Below the pieces are notes generated by a model. It worked only from the letters and a program-made list of their open reading frames with translations, was not told the origin of the DNA and did no database searches. 64,000 bases of DNA from Capitella teleta (taxonomy: Eukaryota; Annelida; Polychaeta; Capitellidae), in contig KB307198.1 of the NCBI GenBank assembly GCA_000328365.1, forward strand, positions 1 through 64,000, given 5' to 3'. Positions 1 through 13,000 of the stretch are shown in pieces (position 1 is the first letter of the stretch; each line of letters opens with the position of its first letter). Made by a program: the position numbers and the translations under genes.

Positions 1-615
1 ATTTTTTTTTTTTCTTCTTTTTTCTTTTCTTGGAGCTATTATAAGTTTTATCTCCAGGCTGAGAGACAAAATTATATACAATAATGTGGGATGTGCAATA
101 TGTTCATGGTTGCACTAGGAAAAGGGCCGTTCAACATTCTTGCAAGCGACTTCCCGCTTTTCTTGTGTAAATCGAATAACTGCATGTGTGCAATATTATG
201 TCTTTGCACGGAGGAGATTCACAAGAGGGACAATTTCAGCGAAGATTCAGTCTCCGATTGCGGCAGCGATGCTCATTTGCCGGACGTTACACCAATATCC
301 CATGTGGTCAGGTCCCGATGACCCCAATCTGTTTCGTCCATTTCCTTTCGTTTAAAACCAAGACCATGAAATGAACAAGAAGGCAGTAGAAGTGGGGGAG
401 ACATCCCACACGTGGAGTGACGGCGTAGTGTGACGTAACGACCAACACCTGAAGCAGCTGACATCGATCGCATTTCGTGAGCTCCGTTCTTCTTCAGCGG
501 GATCTCGGATGGATGTTCCGCATTCGCTCGGGGCCTCTTCGCCGACGCACAGCAACCGAAGCAGCAGCGCCGAAAGCATCGTCCGCTGATCCGCCATCGA
601 GGATACTTTTGGATC

Positions 616-667
616 ATGCTTAGCTCATCGATGTCGTCCACCTCGACAGCAATGTTTCTCATCATCG
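616..667 (+). CDS. Candidate first coding exon of receptor copy A
   Basis: An ATG at 616 opens MLSSSMSSTSTAMFLIIG and runs into a consensus donor (G|GTGAGT) at 667/668, ending in phase 1. The frame is closed upstream by a TGA at 478 with no other in-frame ATG. The short hydrophobic stretch AMFLII could begin a signal peptide that continues in the next exon. The copy B counterpart is 36113-36164 (minus) and keeps the donor; its changes are conservative (Thr to Ala, Leu to Phe). I could not find the next exon with a matching phase: the exon-like piece at 1532-1623 has an in-frame stop if entered in phase 1. Linkage to the receptor gene rests on position and strand only. Confidence 0.35.
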
Positions 668-2332
668 GTGAGTGACTCTTCTTCTAGCTGCTGACACCCT
701 TGCAGGCAAAGACATCGGTTGTACTTGCCAGTTTTGTTTTCAAGTATTTCTTGACTTACACAATAATATCGCGATACTCAACTTCTATAGGACACTTTTA
801 CGATCAGCGTGAGTCGATGACTCAGGGATAGGGCGCTCGTTTTGCAAAGATAGGCAGAAGTGGTGTCCGTGGTCCTTGACTATAACAATAACTATATATT
901 TGTGTAGCTTTGATGTTGCTTCAGTTGGCTGATTCTATACATGTAATCGTATAATTGAAATGTTTTGCTTGATAAGTATATGATCAATAATGATCGCATT
1001 GATTCTATTATTCTGATGCCAAATGAATCCCGAATGCTGATTTAATGACATGACAATCAGCGCGATGGATTCGTGGCTGACCAAACCTTGCCACTTGTCC
1101 AATTTGTCGCCATGAAAGATTCAAGAGACCGATCCCTGATCCGCACCGAACTGTTTGTCAAAACGTTCCCTTTGGAGAAAAGCCTTCCTGGCCGACGACG
1201 AAGGAAGCTTGTTGAGAGGCAAGAGAGGTGCTTTCAAGGCAACATGCTCCTTGCCGCCTGCATGTGTTTGGAGCCCATTGCCACCAAGCAGCTCCCATTA
1301 GACGACGCAATCGTCTTGACGTTCGTTCAATACTGCGCCCCTCTTGCACACTTTTACCATTCGTCATTTTTCTCCGCAGAAATATTGTTGCTATTGCGAA
1401 TCAGGGCGTGCTCGCGTCTCTCCCGTCACCCTTCAATCGAAACGTCTCGCAGACATCAGTTTAGCTCCTTCCTAACTCGCTTGCAATAGCTTCTCTGCAT
1501 TTCTTCTTCTGATCTGAACAACACTCAACAGACTGCAACGAGGCACAATGACAATGGCATCCATCGATACCCCTCAAGACATTACATCGGAACACCTTGC
1601 ATTCTTGCTGGCAATCACATTATGTAAGTGATATAGAAGTTTACAGCATTCACAATGAATCTGCTGCATGGGCTCTGAATTGGGCGGGCGCTAAAAGCGG
1701 GCAACTGGAGTGTTTGAGACCCTTTCGAAGCGCCCCCTTCGTGCCCCACAGGCTCTCCTGAGATGTCTCGTGAATGTCGCTCTCATTACGTAACACATGC
1801 GTTAATTGAGGAGCGATTTGCGTCGCCACCGCCGCCACTGACGACGCTCTCTTCTCCGTCCGCATTAGTCGCTCATCTTCGCGGGATTATGCCATCGCTC
1901 ATTCATCGCGAGTCTCGACGCCAAAGTGCCAAGTGCTAATTTATGCCTTTCTCTAATTGATCACAAATGGACGGTGGACCAGAGCAGCATCCGGAGCAAA
2001 GTGCCGCTGATCTCGTCATCTGCTGACCGCTGGATCTTTTCTGGTCAGAAGTACTGCTGACCAAAACAGTCGTTTTGGAGTAAAAAGTGTTTGCAGCGGA
2101 GCAATTGTTACAATGAAATCGAAGAAAACAATCCGCTCGTAAAATGGAGTTGCTTTCACGTGACATGAAAGGCGTCTAAAATGAAAAGAGATTTATTAGG
2201 AATCAGATAGAAAGTCTGCAATTGGTCGCTTTGATGTCGCCCGCCATTCAGTTAGTCTCATTCTGTGTCCAAATGCGTTTGCAAACAATAGTATGAGAAG
2301 ATTTAGGAATGGAACATTTCAATTCTTTGTCC

Positions 2333-2428
2333 CAATCCGGTCTCGAACCCGGGACCTCGACCCCCACGGTCGGCATAGGATTGTAGTCAAGTCGGTTAAA
2401 CCGATTGAGCTATTCGGTGCCACCCTCC
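2333..2428 (-). repeat. tRNA-derived SINE head, arm A only
   Basis: On the minus strand this reads GGCACCGAATAGCTCAATCGG and later CCGGGTTCGAGACC, which match RNA polymerase III A and B boxes of a tRNA-like SINE head. The ends do not pair as a tRNA acceptor stem, so it is not a tRNA gene. The same head occurs at 14850-14945. At the matching position of arm B (about 34383-34465) unrelated sequence of similar length sits between the same flanks. Confidence 0.6.
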
Positions 2429-4920
2429 CACCCCCGATCTTTACCAAGAACTGAATCTAACGCATAAGGATGAAGTCGAAATTTGCATGATTTCTCTGAT
2501 GATTCCATTTAGGATCACTGCTCAAGATGGAAATGGGGCCAATACGGATAAAGACCCGGAATGTCCTAGAGAATTAGCACGTAACGAGAAGGAGCGAAAG
2601 GTCGCATTCAGTCCTCTCACGATGTACCCCCGCTGCTTGATTCTTTGCCACCGGTGCTTCGTTTGGCAATTCGAGTGCAATCGGCGTCTTTGACAGCAAT
2701 CTTTGATTCCCAGAATCGAACCGCAAATCGCCGTTGATGCCACTCACGGCTGCGCTGTCTACCATCTCGGCAGAATTCAATCTCGAAACGCTTCAGGACA
2801 CCGAACCCAGCTCCGAATAATATTGCTCGAATTTGCAAATTTTGGTGGCAATCCGGGTGGCATACTATTAGATTGAGCGGCTCTCGGTCCTCGAGAGAAA
2901 GAGTTCATTTCTTTCAACTCCCTACTCTTGATCCACTTCATGTTTCTTTGATCTTTAACTATGTCTCCAATCTTGGTGATCAACTCTTTCGGTTGTCCTA
3001 ATATAGCTGAGATGTAGCATACGACATCACAACTTTCTTTTTGCAATTCTGCAACAACCGCGTAACCCATAATGAGGCCCTAAGCGTAGCGTGCTTGTAT
3101 TAACTAGACCTGTGGTCGGGCAATGGATGGCTGATGTTAACTGAGTCTTACGCAAGGCCTGAAGTGTCTATGGCTCTCTAGAAAAAGGGCTAATTATTAA
3201 ACATACCCGCAGTCTGCCTCATTCAGTTAATTATAATGGCCGATATAACGTACCCCAAGTTTGATTGACCTAGTGTTAGATTGCATAACATCCCAACCCC
3301 TAGAATCACCATAAAGAGGGAGATAAGGGGCAAAAAAAGAGGTTGGACAATTGTGTTCTTCCCCTTTCTGAAGCAACCCATATAGAACAAAGAATTTTGT
3401 AATACAAATATGTATATACATATTTAACATACTATTATACGTGCTGTGGCCAAAACTATGCCTTCATTTTTAACTTGTGTTGGCCTCAACCTGTGATGGG
3501 ATCATACATCTGTACCTAATGCTGAGTGTGCTCCAGTTTGTGGACTTCCTGAGAATCAATTGTTATGAGTTATGTTCAAGGGAAAAATGTCGAAAGGCAA
3601 AAAGGATAAATTCAAAAATCACCACCGTAATTATTATTAAGAGAATCTCGCACAATATGCATACACAGTACAGTTCAATTCTGACCCTTCCTATTTCAGT
3701 ATAACCTGACATCCATGCCTGACAATATACATGTATTTTAGATTTATTATCGAGTTAAGTCGAGCTACATACAAGGCATAAGCATCGGTTATTGCGTGCT
3801 ACACAACTCAAGTGTTCAGAGAAACCGGTAATCACGAGGTTTCGTGCAGATAATGGATACTATCGAGGTTTCGTCGTATTTGTAGATCACACGGAAGACG
3901 GATTCCTTGGATAAACGAACACTTGCATAATTCAAGAGAGCTCGACAACCGATCTGACGATTCCCAGAGACGCCTTTCTGAGTTTCGGGTAGCATGCATT
4001 ACACAGCCCTTGTTCAGTTGTGCATTCGTAGAACTCAAGCAACATGCCAAAAATTTATAGAAGCAATTCGGTGAGCTATGCATATTTGATCGAATAAGTC
4101 AGCAATAATTCAATAATAATGCAAAAAGGAACTACTCCAGACTGGTAGAGAGTGTGTGCGCACTGAAATGAACGATAATCGACTTGGTATTCAATTTGCC
4201 CGTCGCAATGAGCCTGTAGAGAGAATAGCCGTCCTGATTTAGGACAGGCAATCTTTCTTCTTGACTAGCGGAACAAAACGATGAGGGGTCCCAGCAGATT
4301 GGGGTGGCAACATATTTGGCTATAGGTGAGTAACTCCTGCCTCGAGAGATTGACTGCCATGGGTTGGCGCCGTGATTTCGGCTATCGTGGCATCGTCGCC
4401 CACACAGATCGATGAAACACCGGAAGTGCAGCGATGCATAACGCCACCTGGTGGCAGGGGTGAGCATTGATCATCAGCAAGTGAGCCCAGACGGCACCGA
4501 CGACGGAACTCGGCGTTGACGCTGAATGAAGCCGTGAATAGCGGAGCATGCCGTGCACCACGTCTCCGCTATTGGCCTCGTGCAGCGGGTGCAATGGAGC
4601 TCGGAAGCGATGGACAAAGCAGCGCTGTCAGCGGAAATATCTCCGCGATTGAGTCGGTCCCTTTCAGCCACCAATTGGCTGCACAAACGCCGCATTCTCG
4701 CGTTGATGGTGTTGACCCTTCATCCGAGTATGGATGACGTAAAGACGGTGCTTTCTCGGTGCGCTTTCTGCTGGAGCAAATCTGCAATCTGATAAAAGGC
4801 ACTTGGCATTCAATGGGATACGGCCGTAGATCTGAATCGACGCATCCCGAGTGGATTGCCGGCCGTAAATGCGCCACAAATCCCGCGAAGAAGACCAGAA
4901 ATCAACGCTGCTCGCAACAG

Positions 4921-4992
4921 TCAAACATTGTGCGGAAATGCTACAGCATCTGCAATGGCTGAGTGACTATTGTGCGCTGACATCGACGCTAG
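4921..4992 (+). CDS. Probable internal 5' exon of receptor copy A
   Basis: Bounded by an acceptor (CGCAACAG|TC) and a donor (CTAG|GTCAGC). It encodes VKHCAEMLQHLQWLSDYC followed by ALTSTL, a Cys-helix-Cys pattern like that of GFR-type domains. The copy B counterpart is 32433-32504 (minus), with both splice signals kept; the codon before the donor changes CTA to CTG (silent), and His to Leu, Tyr to Phe occur inside. Phase connection to later exons is not established. Confidence 0.4.
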
Positions 4993-6434
4993 GTCAGCTA
5001 ATAATCGGCGTAGAGCCTCACCAAATGTTCCCGCACCGTTCATCATGTGGCGCTAATTGCATCGAAATCAACATGCGTCATTGTCATTACATTAATGAAG
5101 TCTTTGACGCAGCGCCGTAATTGAACGCTGATCTCATTCATCCCAGATCATCACTTAGACGAAGACGAAGATGATTACGACTCTCTTGGGCATCTCAATG
5201 GATACCGAGCTCATGTATCTCGAAAAGATCGAAGGACGTGTGATTCATTAGTCTTGCTAATGAAGATATACAACTATGCGTGGACTTGCGCTGGGTGTTT
5301 CTGGGAAAGGAAATCGACAAAAAGATTACGGGGATCATTTATCTGCGATGAATTGCAGCTGGGTCAGTTAATTCATCAAAATCGAGTGCGATGAGCTGAG
5401 TGATTGCCATAGCTGTAATGTAATTAATGTGTAGCCGAATAATTGATATGCCTTCAATTATACGCAATTACACGCGTTACAGTTAAACACTAGAGGTCAA
5501 TATAATGCACTTAATCATTGTCTCTATACACGACTACAGATCCATGAAAGGGAGTAATTACACTCCCACCTACACAGGTAAGTAAGTCTCATGCAGGTGC
5601 ACTACAAACGGAGTTGTAATTGTTATTCACTATGTTTCTAATTGTGTTGTCGCAACGTCATTAAAGAATAGGCGAATTATCCGCGAGTAAGGAATGGTGA
5701 GCATGATTTTTTATACAGTAATTTGATTATTTGCCAGGCATTGCTTCTTCAGTGCACTCAATAAACATGAGGTGATGCTGGAAGGAAGTTCATAAAGTGG
5801 ACTTTGTGATGGAATGCAATATTCATGCATTTGTTCAATTAGAGCTCTTGAACGGCTGTTTCCGTGCGTGATAATCTTTCCCGGAAGAATGTAACTTGGT
5901 CATCACGTGATAGGCGGCCATATTTGCTCGTCGTTTGCTTAACAACCAATCACCGGGCGCCGCTTTGACTGCTGCGGGATGGCGACGTCCGGTCAGCCGT
6001 AAAAACGCCATTCACGCATCGACAAAAGCGTCGGAGGCAACGTCCATTGGCCACATCGATGTTGTGAATGGCGAATGTCACGAACACACCTCTGCTTCCA
6101 TGCATCTGACGCATGCGTGTTTTTGCATGGTGCATAGCATCACGTACCTGCCATACGTCATTGTTTTGCCTCATTAAAGGGGTATTCGTTATTGCTGCCC
6201 ATCCATGCACCTTCATTTCTCCCCCGCAAAACCCCCTTAACAAACACGCAAGCAGCACCAGGAAGTAATCCTGGCCTGCATCCCGATCCTGTCTGCTGCG
6301 GGACGTGATCCCGGCGTCCGCCCCTTGACACAAGCGATCCAAGCTAATGAAGTCGACGGCTTTAACATCTCAGCATCACGGGTTAATGCTGCTCCACGTC
6401 CTGCCTTCAATTCGCCAGCAAGCTGATCTGGCAG

Positions 6435-6593
6435 AGGGGATGTCGCCGTCACTCTCAATGGCCGCTCTTCCGACACATGCCTGTCTGCGACTTGTTAACA
6501 CTACAAGCGGTGCTATTATCGCTCAGGCAACAACTTGTCTTCAGGCGACAAACGAAAGTCGGCTGCAAATGAGCGCCTACTGCTTCTGTGAGG
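6435..6593 (+). CDS. Possible receptor exon, copy A, ending SAYCFCE
   Basis: An open frame after a possible acceptor (CTGGCAG) at about 6434 encodes two N-glycosylation sequons (NTT, NES) and cysteines in a C-x(n)-C...YCFCE arrangement, then reaches GTCCGC/GTGAGG donor-like sequence at about 6590. The copy B counterpart 28424-28582 (minus) encodes the same residues. A second possible exon at about 6718-6777 (CHRCMEAIRAATLYDINAVT) would join in phase to exon 7069-7221 through a G|GTTTGC donor, but joining it back to this exon by the simplest donor creates a stop, so the chain is incomplete. Confidence 0.35.
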
Positions 6594-7068
6594 TCCGCTG
6601 AGAAAGAAGCCGCGAGGCAGCGGCGACCGACGAAGAGGAGCAGTTAGGGCTTCGGTTAAGTGCCCGCCTCTCAACGACAGCCGGTGATGCATCGTCACCA
6701 ATTATGCGAATCTGGCAGAATGTCATCGGTGCATGGAGGCCATCAGGGCAGCAACTCTGTACGATATAAATGCTGTCACTGGTTTGCAGACGAATAAAGA
6801 AAGAGAAGTATGCAACAGGGCGAATTACGTTCACAAACCGTCTGCTCACAAAAGGCCACTAGAGGACAGTGGTTGATGTGGGTGGTTTTCATGTTTTGAC
6901 GGGAACCAGTCGGCCTTAAACCGATAAAGGGCTGCTGGTTGAACAGGGCGAGGACCACATGTGCATTGCAGTCACAATGCCAGTATTCATATATACTTCA
7001 GCCATCAATGACATGATATCATTGTTTCAACTTCATATCTCACAATCCGTCTTCTTTTCGTTCTCCAG

Positions 7069-10000
7069 GGATGACCACAGTGCTGCTTGGGAGTCCGGTG
7101 ACGTCATACATCATGGAGGATCATGAACCAATCAGCTGTCTCCAAGGACAGGCTCGTTGTCATGGCGATGTATCATGTCGGGTGCTGCTGGGCGCGATGA
7201 GACAAGTGTGCGATAAATCCAGTGAGTGGAAGACGAGGGATTATCGCCCGCTCATAACAATTCGCTCCCTGAAGGGCACGGCCCGTGCATTGCAGGAGAT
7301 GTAATCGCCTCTGCCATGCACGAGCAGATGCCAGCGCCCAGGCCGTTTCCAATTCATTGCATCAGCAAAAACACGAAATTGCTCTGGCCCCATTAGAATA
7401 CCGAGAAAAGAAATGCACTGCGATTGCAAGAACTTTTTGTCGCCCTCTCTTATTTTCATTATCCTTGAAAAGATAGGATTAATTTCTGGCTCAACCTAGC
7501 TAGAGTAATATAAAAATGAAAAAAATAAAAAAAAAAAAAAAAATAAGGTGAAAATGTGAAGCAATAAACTGGGATCGGACATCCGTCCATGTCCGCTTGT
7601 GGATGGCCTGTGATGAGTGTCGCTGGTGGAGCCATGTGTCGCATGGCATCTATCAGCAGCGAAGCATGCGTCTAATAAGCATGTAGAACAAAGCCAGCAG
7701 CGGAAGATGAAGAGCGAGGGGCGCTGAATGATTTGCTTCATTATGTGAGACTCGGCTGCAGAGATCGGAGACAAATCGGCGTTCGAACAAGGCACATGCT
7801 GCAGTGCTGCCGAGGACGACGCCGCAGTAGAACAGATGGCGGTCGTCGCTCAGCACTGGATCCGAGGAGCATTAGAGGCGATCAGCGCTCGTCTGTTGGC
7901 GTTAGGCGGCCACCCTCTGATCAGAAAGCGCTTTAGTCGGCGCGCATCCGTCAATTAAAGCGAGCAGCAACAGCATCATTCGTGTTTTCTGCCGCCAAAT
8001 GAGGACAGAGTGTTTGATGGCAATAGCGAGCATTTTAACGGGCAACCTGCCAGCGGGGGACCACGAGGTGCAGACGAGGGGAAGGAGGTAGAAGAGGCCT
8101 CGTGGCGCCGTCGTGTCTTCCTCAGAGGACCTGAGCGCATGAAATTGCATTGCGGATGATTTGCATCGAGCGTAATCTGGGTTATCTGCTCAACTGGCAG
8201 TGGCCAGATGATCATCCACCGCTGAGCATAAGACGCTTCCGATGTCCCTAGCTGAAGGCATAAATCATCTCATAGGCAGCAACGACTTATCCGCATCACA
8301 TCTGCATTGCCCTTCCTTGATTACACGCCCTCGCTGTTTCAGCCTTATGTTTGCAGCATTAACCCCGGTCATTTACTCGGGGCCATAACACAGCCAGCCA
8401 ATGACATGCTCCACGGCCCAATGTCCATGTCGTCCTTTTCAGTCCACAGCTGCGAAACGACGGAGCGCATGCACTGCCACTCGGTGCTGTCGGCGCTGCA
8501 GCAGCAACCATACTTCCGCGACTGCGTGTGTGACCCAATTGACCCTCACTCGTCCGAGTGCATTGAGCTGCAACAGATGCTCTACTTGCACGCTTGCCTC
8601 ACCCGCCCAGGTCAGATCTGAGATCACCTTTTTGGTAATACTCGAACGTCTTATTAGCAGAGTTCAATGGCACGCAGCTACTGCGACCGTCACACCAGCG
8701 TCCACCGACTGTCAGTCCGTGGGGCATCATCGAAGAACAGGAGGCCAGGAACATGACCTGCGTTGAACTGAGCAAGTTGTGCGGCAAAGTTTCGCAATGC
8801 GCTCAGCAGTTGGAGGACTTCAAAGTTCACTGCAGGCAAAACAAAGAGAGTAGGACCTGCATCGCTAGCAGTTGGTGAGACATAAATACATGTACATGTA
8901 TTAGAGAATCTTGGCTGTTGAGGAATTAATCGGTGCTGTGATGTTTCTGCCCATTGCCTTTAATGACTCGTATGATATAAAAGTAAATTTGCTAATTGAT
9001 GTTTAAGAAGGAAATCCACTCAGAACCTTGCACAGAGAATCCGAATAATTTACGAATTTTTATGACTTACAACAAAGCCCCACATAGCTGTAGTTATTGC
9101 TCTATTACGATCACCAATACCTACGTTCTCAAACCAATTTCCTTAAAAGGCCATGGAATTGGGTGACAATTATTACTGTCCGTTTACGGAACCTGGACAA
9201 ATTACTTGTAATGAACGATTGCGATTACACAATGAAAAAGTCAATATTATATATTAGTATGCACTTTTGGATATTATAAAGACACACTAACACCACTATA
9301 TATTTTTAGTCGTGATGTTAATACTGCTATATTGTGTTACTGCTCTCCATACAATATACACGTGAGGCTATACACTAAGAATGAGTCAATAAATGAAATG
9401 ATGTGCATGGTGTCGCACACTCAAACCACCAGTCCTTATTACTTAGCACCAAAAAAAAATCAACCATTCAGCGTGCATTGAGCAATAATCTGATCATACG
9501 GGGCTTTGCCAGCTAAACACCCTTATCAATGTCATGTTTGGGGTGCATTGAAAACTGCTAATTTTGTGCGATGCAGGCAACTGTGCCACGCAGCCATCGA
9601 GGGTCTCCGGAGGTACATCCCATCACTGCTGACGTGCCAATGCGAAACAAAGAAGTCACAGAACTCGGATAAATGTCTCCACCTGCAAACACGCATCTCA
9701 TCGAATGTTTGTCTTGGTGAGCATCCGATGCTTTTGTCAATTGAATCAACACCAAATCCACTTCTTTCCTCATCTTCGTTTTCTGCTCGTTTAGCGTGGG
9801 CGCCGTATTACGTGCACTCGTCACCCTCCCACAGAGTGACGTCATACCACGATCTGGTCTCCTCGGCCGGTTTCCTGTCCTCCACTCCTGATGCAGCTAC
9901 CCTTTCTGGTGAGCATACCTTGCGATGAGCAAGAGCACGTTCCCTCCCTGGAAGGAGGAGTCGCTGCTGGTGCGTAGAATGCGTCGGTGATGATGTGCGC

Positions 10001-13000
10001 TTAGCATTGCAGATCGCAGCAGTTGCCTTAGTGCATTCTGGCAATGCTATCGAGATGTCAGCTGTGGTGCCAAACTGGCTTCGGTGGTTGTCTCGTGTGC
10101 CTGGGACTCTTCTCTGAGCATGTGTGAGCGGACAGAGTGCCTGGATGCGATACGCAAGTTCTTTCTGCTTGTCCGACCAGAGCAAAGCCAGCGTCTTGCT
10201 CTCTGCAAATGCGAACACTCCAACTGCCGTGCCATTCAACAGGTGTTGCGACCGACTTGCTCTGTTATTGAGCGGCCACCTCCTTCGTGCACTCATTTGT
10301 TGCATCGTTGCCTTGATGATCCTGATTGCAGGTGAGGAGTTTCGTGTGTATGACCCTTGATAGTTTATCCCCCTTTACAGCACTAGGTGGCGATCATATA
10401 AGAAGCATTGCTCGCCCAGCAACGCCAAGATCTGTGGCAGTCCTCCAGCGTCGGCGAGGTGCCGCAGTGCATGGCTTGGCATCCAGGGCACAATCGCCAC
10501 CACTAACTGCACATGCGCTCTGACGGATGATGCCACTCGGTGTGCAGACGCCCGCCGGCAGCTACAAGAAGAGCGCATTTGCCTAGGTAGGCGTCCGCCA
10601 TACAAATGGCTCTAACCGCGTTTGCAATGGTCAATGCTATGCACTGCATGCTTTGACCATTTGCAGCGACAGGGAGTCGTTCTCTTGCGTCTCCTGCCTT
10701 CTTCCGACAGCCATTAATTGGTGGATAATTTGATTTTGCGAGTGGGTCGGAGACACAACGATGGGGCTTTTGTCAGGCATCGACCATCAATAAACTCGAC
10801 AGTTTGCACGAGAAACAAAGGCGGTTTCCGTTGCCCATTGCGAATAAAGTCTCATTTCCTGAGCGTGTATTGAACCTCCAGTCCCAGTGATCTGCTTCAG
10901 AGCAAAATTACTTCACAAAGGAAGCTCGCTCGTTCCTCTCAAACACAGAGCCATTTGATGAAATCATGCTCAACATAGAATGTTTTCGTCGGCAGATCTG
11001 GCGGCTGATGACCTCCATCGCAGCCTCAGCAGCCTCAGCGACAGTGCGGAGGAGGACGTCCTCGGCGAGCAGCTTGCGTCCAATTCTGGTGAGCAATGAA
11101 TGTCACGTGAATGGTGATCCCAGTGCGTGCTGCACATCACAAAGCGGTGTCTGCATCGCTGAAACGATGCGTAATGCAATTTGCTGAATGCTGATGCTGG
11201 TGCAGTGATTGAACACTTGGCGGCGCCACTTGTGTTGCGCGAATTTCTGATTGACAGGCAGCCATCTTGCAAAGAGAAGCAGCTCATTAGTTGCCAAGTC
11301 TCTCAGCGCCCGCTTTGTGCGAGTCACTCGGGTTCATGTACAATGGTTGGTTCTCTGGCGGATTGCAGGACGCCAAGAGAGTTGCTGGGTCGACAATGGT
11401 CGCTGCAGGCGAATCAAGCGTTAGACGCCGATCTCCACAGCTCGTGCTCAAATTAAAAGCACTGCTCTGGTGATAAGCCCTCATCTGACGCGCTTAACCC
11501 TTTTGGCCCCAGCGATACTATCTCAAAGCATAAGAAGGGAATGATAAGGCATCAGTCATCACTCACTCCGCTCAGCCAGCAGACGAAGCTCTCTGCATTC
11601 TCATTTTAGGACCATGTTCATGTGTCAGCACTTGGCGACCACTCGAAACGGCTGCTGCATGACTGCCATACCAACGCTCCATGCACTGCAGTAGTAACTG
11701 AGATTGCACTCGAAGCAAAAGAGGCCTGTAATTGTTAACACTGTGGTTCCTTGTATTTTTGTCCTTAATACGCTCCTTTTGCGCTGACATTGACAATGCC
11801 TCCGTCTTGGGCCCTGTGCTCAACCTCCCAGGCACCAGAGAAATATGCTCCTGCATATGGAGATTTGTGTGTCCGAATGCAGACTGACCCTGTGCGTACC
11901 TCTAGCTGTAATTCCCATGTGGCACGATTTCCATAACTCATTGTTAATTGTGATTTTGCAGAGTGCTGGCGTCAGTTGACTCACGGCGCTCCTCTCTTCA
12001 TGAATGCCCCTCAAGTGATTCGAGTGAGTGGCTTTCATGCGTGACTTGCTCTTCATTCATTTGCATTGAGCAGAGATACACCAATGAGACTGACTGCCCC
12101 GAGGTGTGCGAGTGTTTGTCGCACAACGCCAGTCTTCAATGTCGCCACTTGCCGTGTGCAGCTCGTTCGCCATGCTCCCTGAACGAAGCTTCGTATGGTG
12201 AGCGTGGTGTCTAATTTTGAGTCATCTCACTTTTCATAATGCTGAGCTGTGATTTTTCTGGATGCAATTGCTGAATGCTGATGATTAGTTTTGTGGAAGC
12301 TGCTGCAGCTGTGATTGTGGTTTGTCGTTGCAGCGCATGGATCGAGCGTGATCCTACAGGACCGAGGACCCTGTCGCTGCATCCGGGCGGAGGCTGTGTG
12401 CTCTCGACCGCCGCATCTTCCGTCACCGATGCACTCGTCGCAAGCTGGTCAGTAGCGTTGTTGGTAGTTGTTTTTGAGTGGTCTGATTTTTGTTGGTTGA
12501 AGGGCTGTTCCTGCACGTTGGCTTCAGCGTCAGTGAGCTGTATTTGATTGAAGAGCATAGCTCAATGCGCATGCGTCCAGAGCGACTGGCGTTGAAAATG
12601 GCCACATTGCTCAACGGAGATTCTGCTCAGCAGGTCTGTTCTCTTCCCTTATTTCTCCATATCACTAGAATCTGGATGACTGAATTGATGTACTCTGTGA
12701 CCACATCATTATCCATCTTTCCATTCTTATGTATGATTTACTTTTGTTTATTTTCCAGTTCTGTAAATTGGATCTCGCCTACCACGATTCTGGCTACCTG
12801 AAATTCCGCATCTCAGTTTCCTCGACGAGTCCCAATCACCATGGCAACCAGGTGAGAGTCCTTTAACCCTAGCATGCTGTCTTCATATCGTTCCTGATAC
12901 AGACGTGCATCCGAGCCGCGCAGCACCTCAGTCTGAAGATCAACAACCGCGACAGTGTGATCGTGTACGACGCAGAATTGTCGCTGATGAAAGTCGCTCA

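Noticed and set aside
1073-1489. 138-codon open frame near the 5' end of arm A
   Set aside because: No cysteine pattern or domain of the receptor family and no splice connection; may be upstream or intronic sequence.
2333-2428. tRNA gene on the minus strand
   Set aside because: A and B boxes are present but the ends do not form an acceptor stem, and the same unit recurs inside a SINE at 14850-14945.
2574-2838. Three overlapping minus-strand open frames conserved in both arms
   Set aside because: The arms are nearly identical everywhere here, so retention of a frame carries no weight; no domain or splice site supports a gene.
5950-6342. 130-codon minus-strand open frame, also present in arm B at 28675-29067
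   Set aside because: No recognisable domain; arginine- and cysteine-rich composition fits an antisense shadow of GC-rich sequence.
9808-10305. 165-codon minus-strand open frame (arm B 24546-25043)
   Set aside because: It is the antisense of the GDNF/GAS1 exon 10013-10331, whose sense translation is clearly the real one.
10381-10395. CTCF-like CACTAGGTGGCGAT site
   Set aside because: Lies in a coding exon and is explained by the conserved RWRSYKKHC codons; a single match is not evidence.
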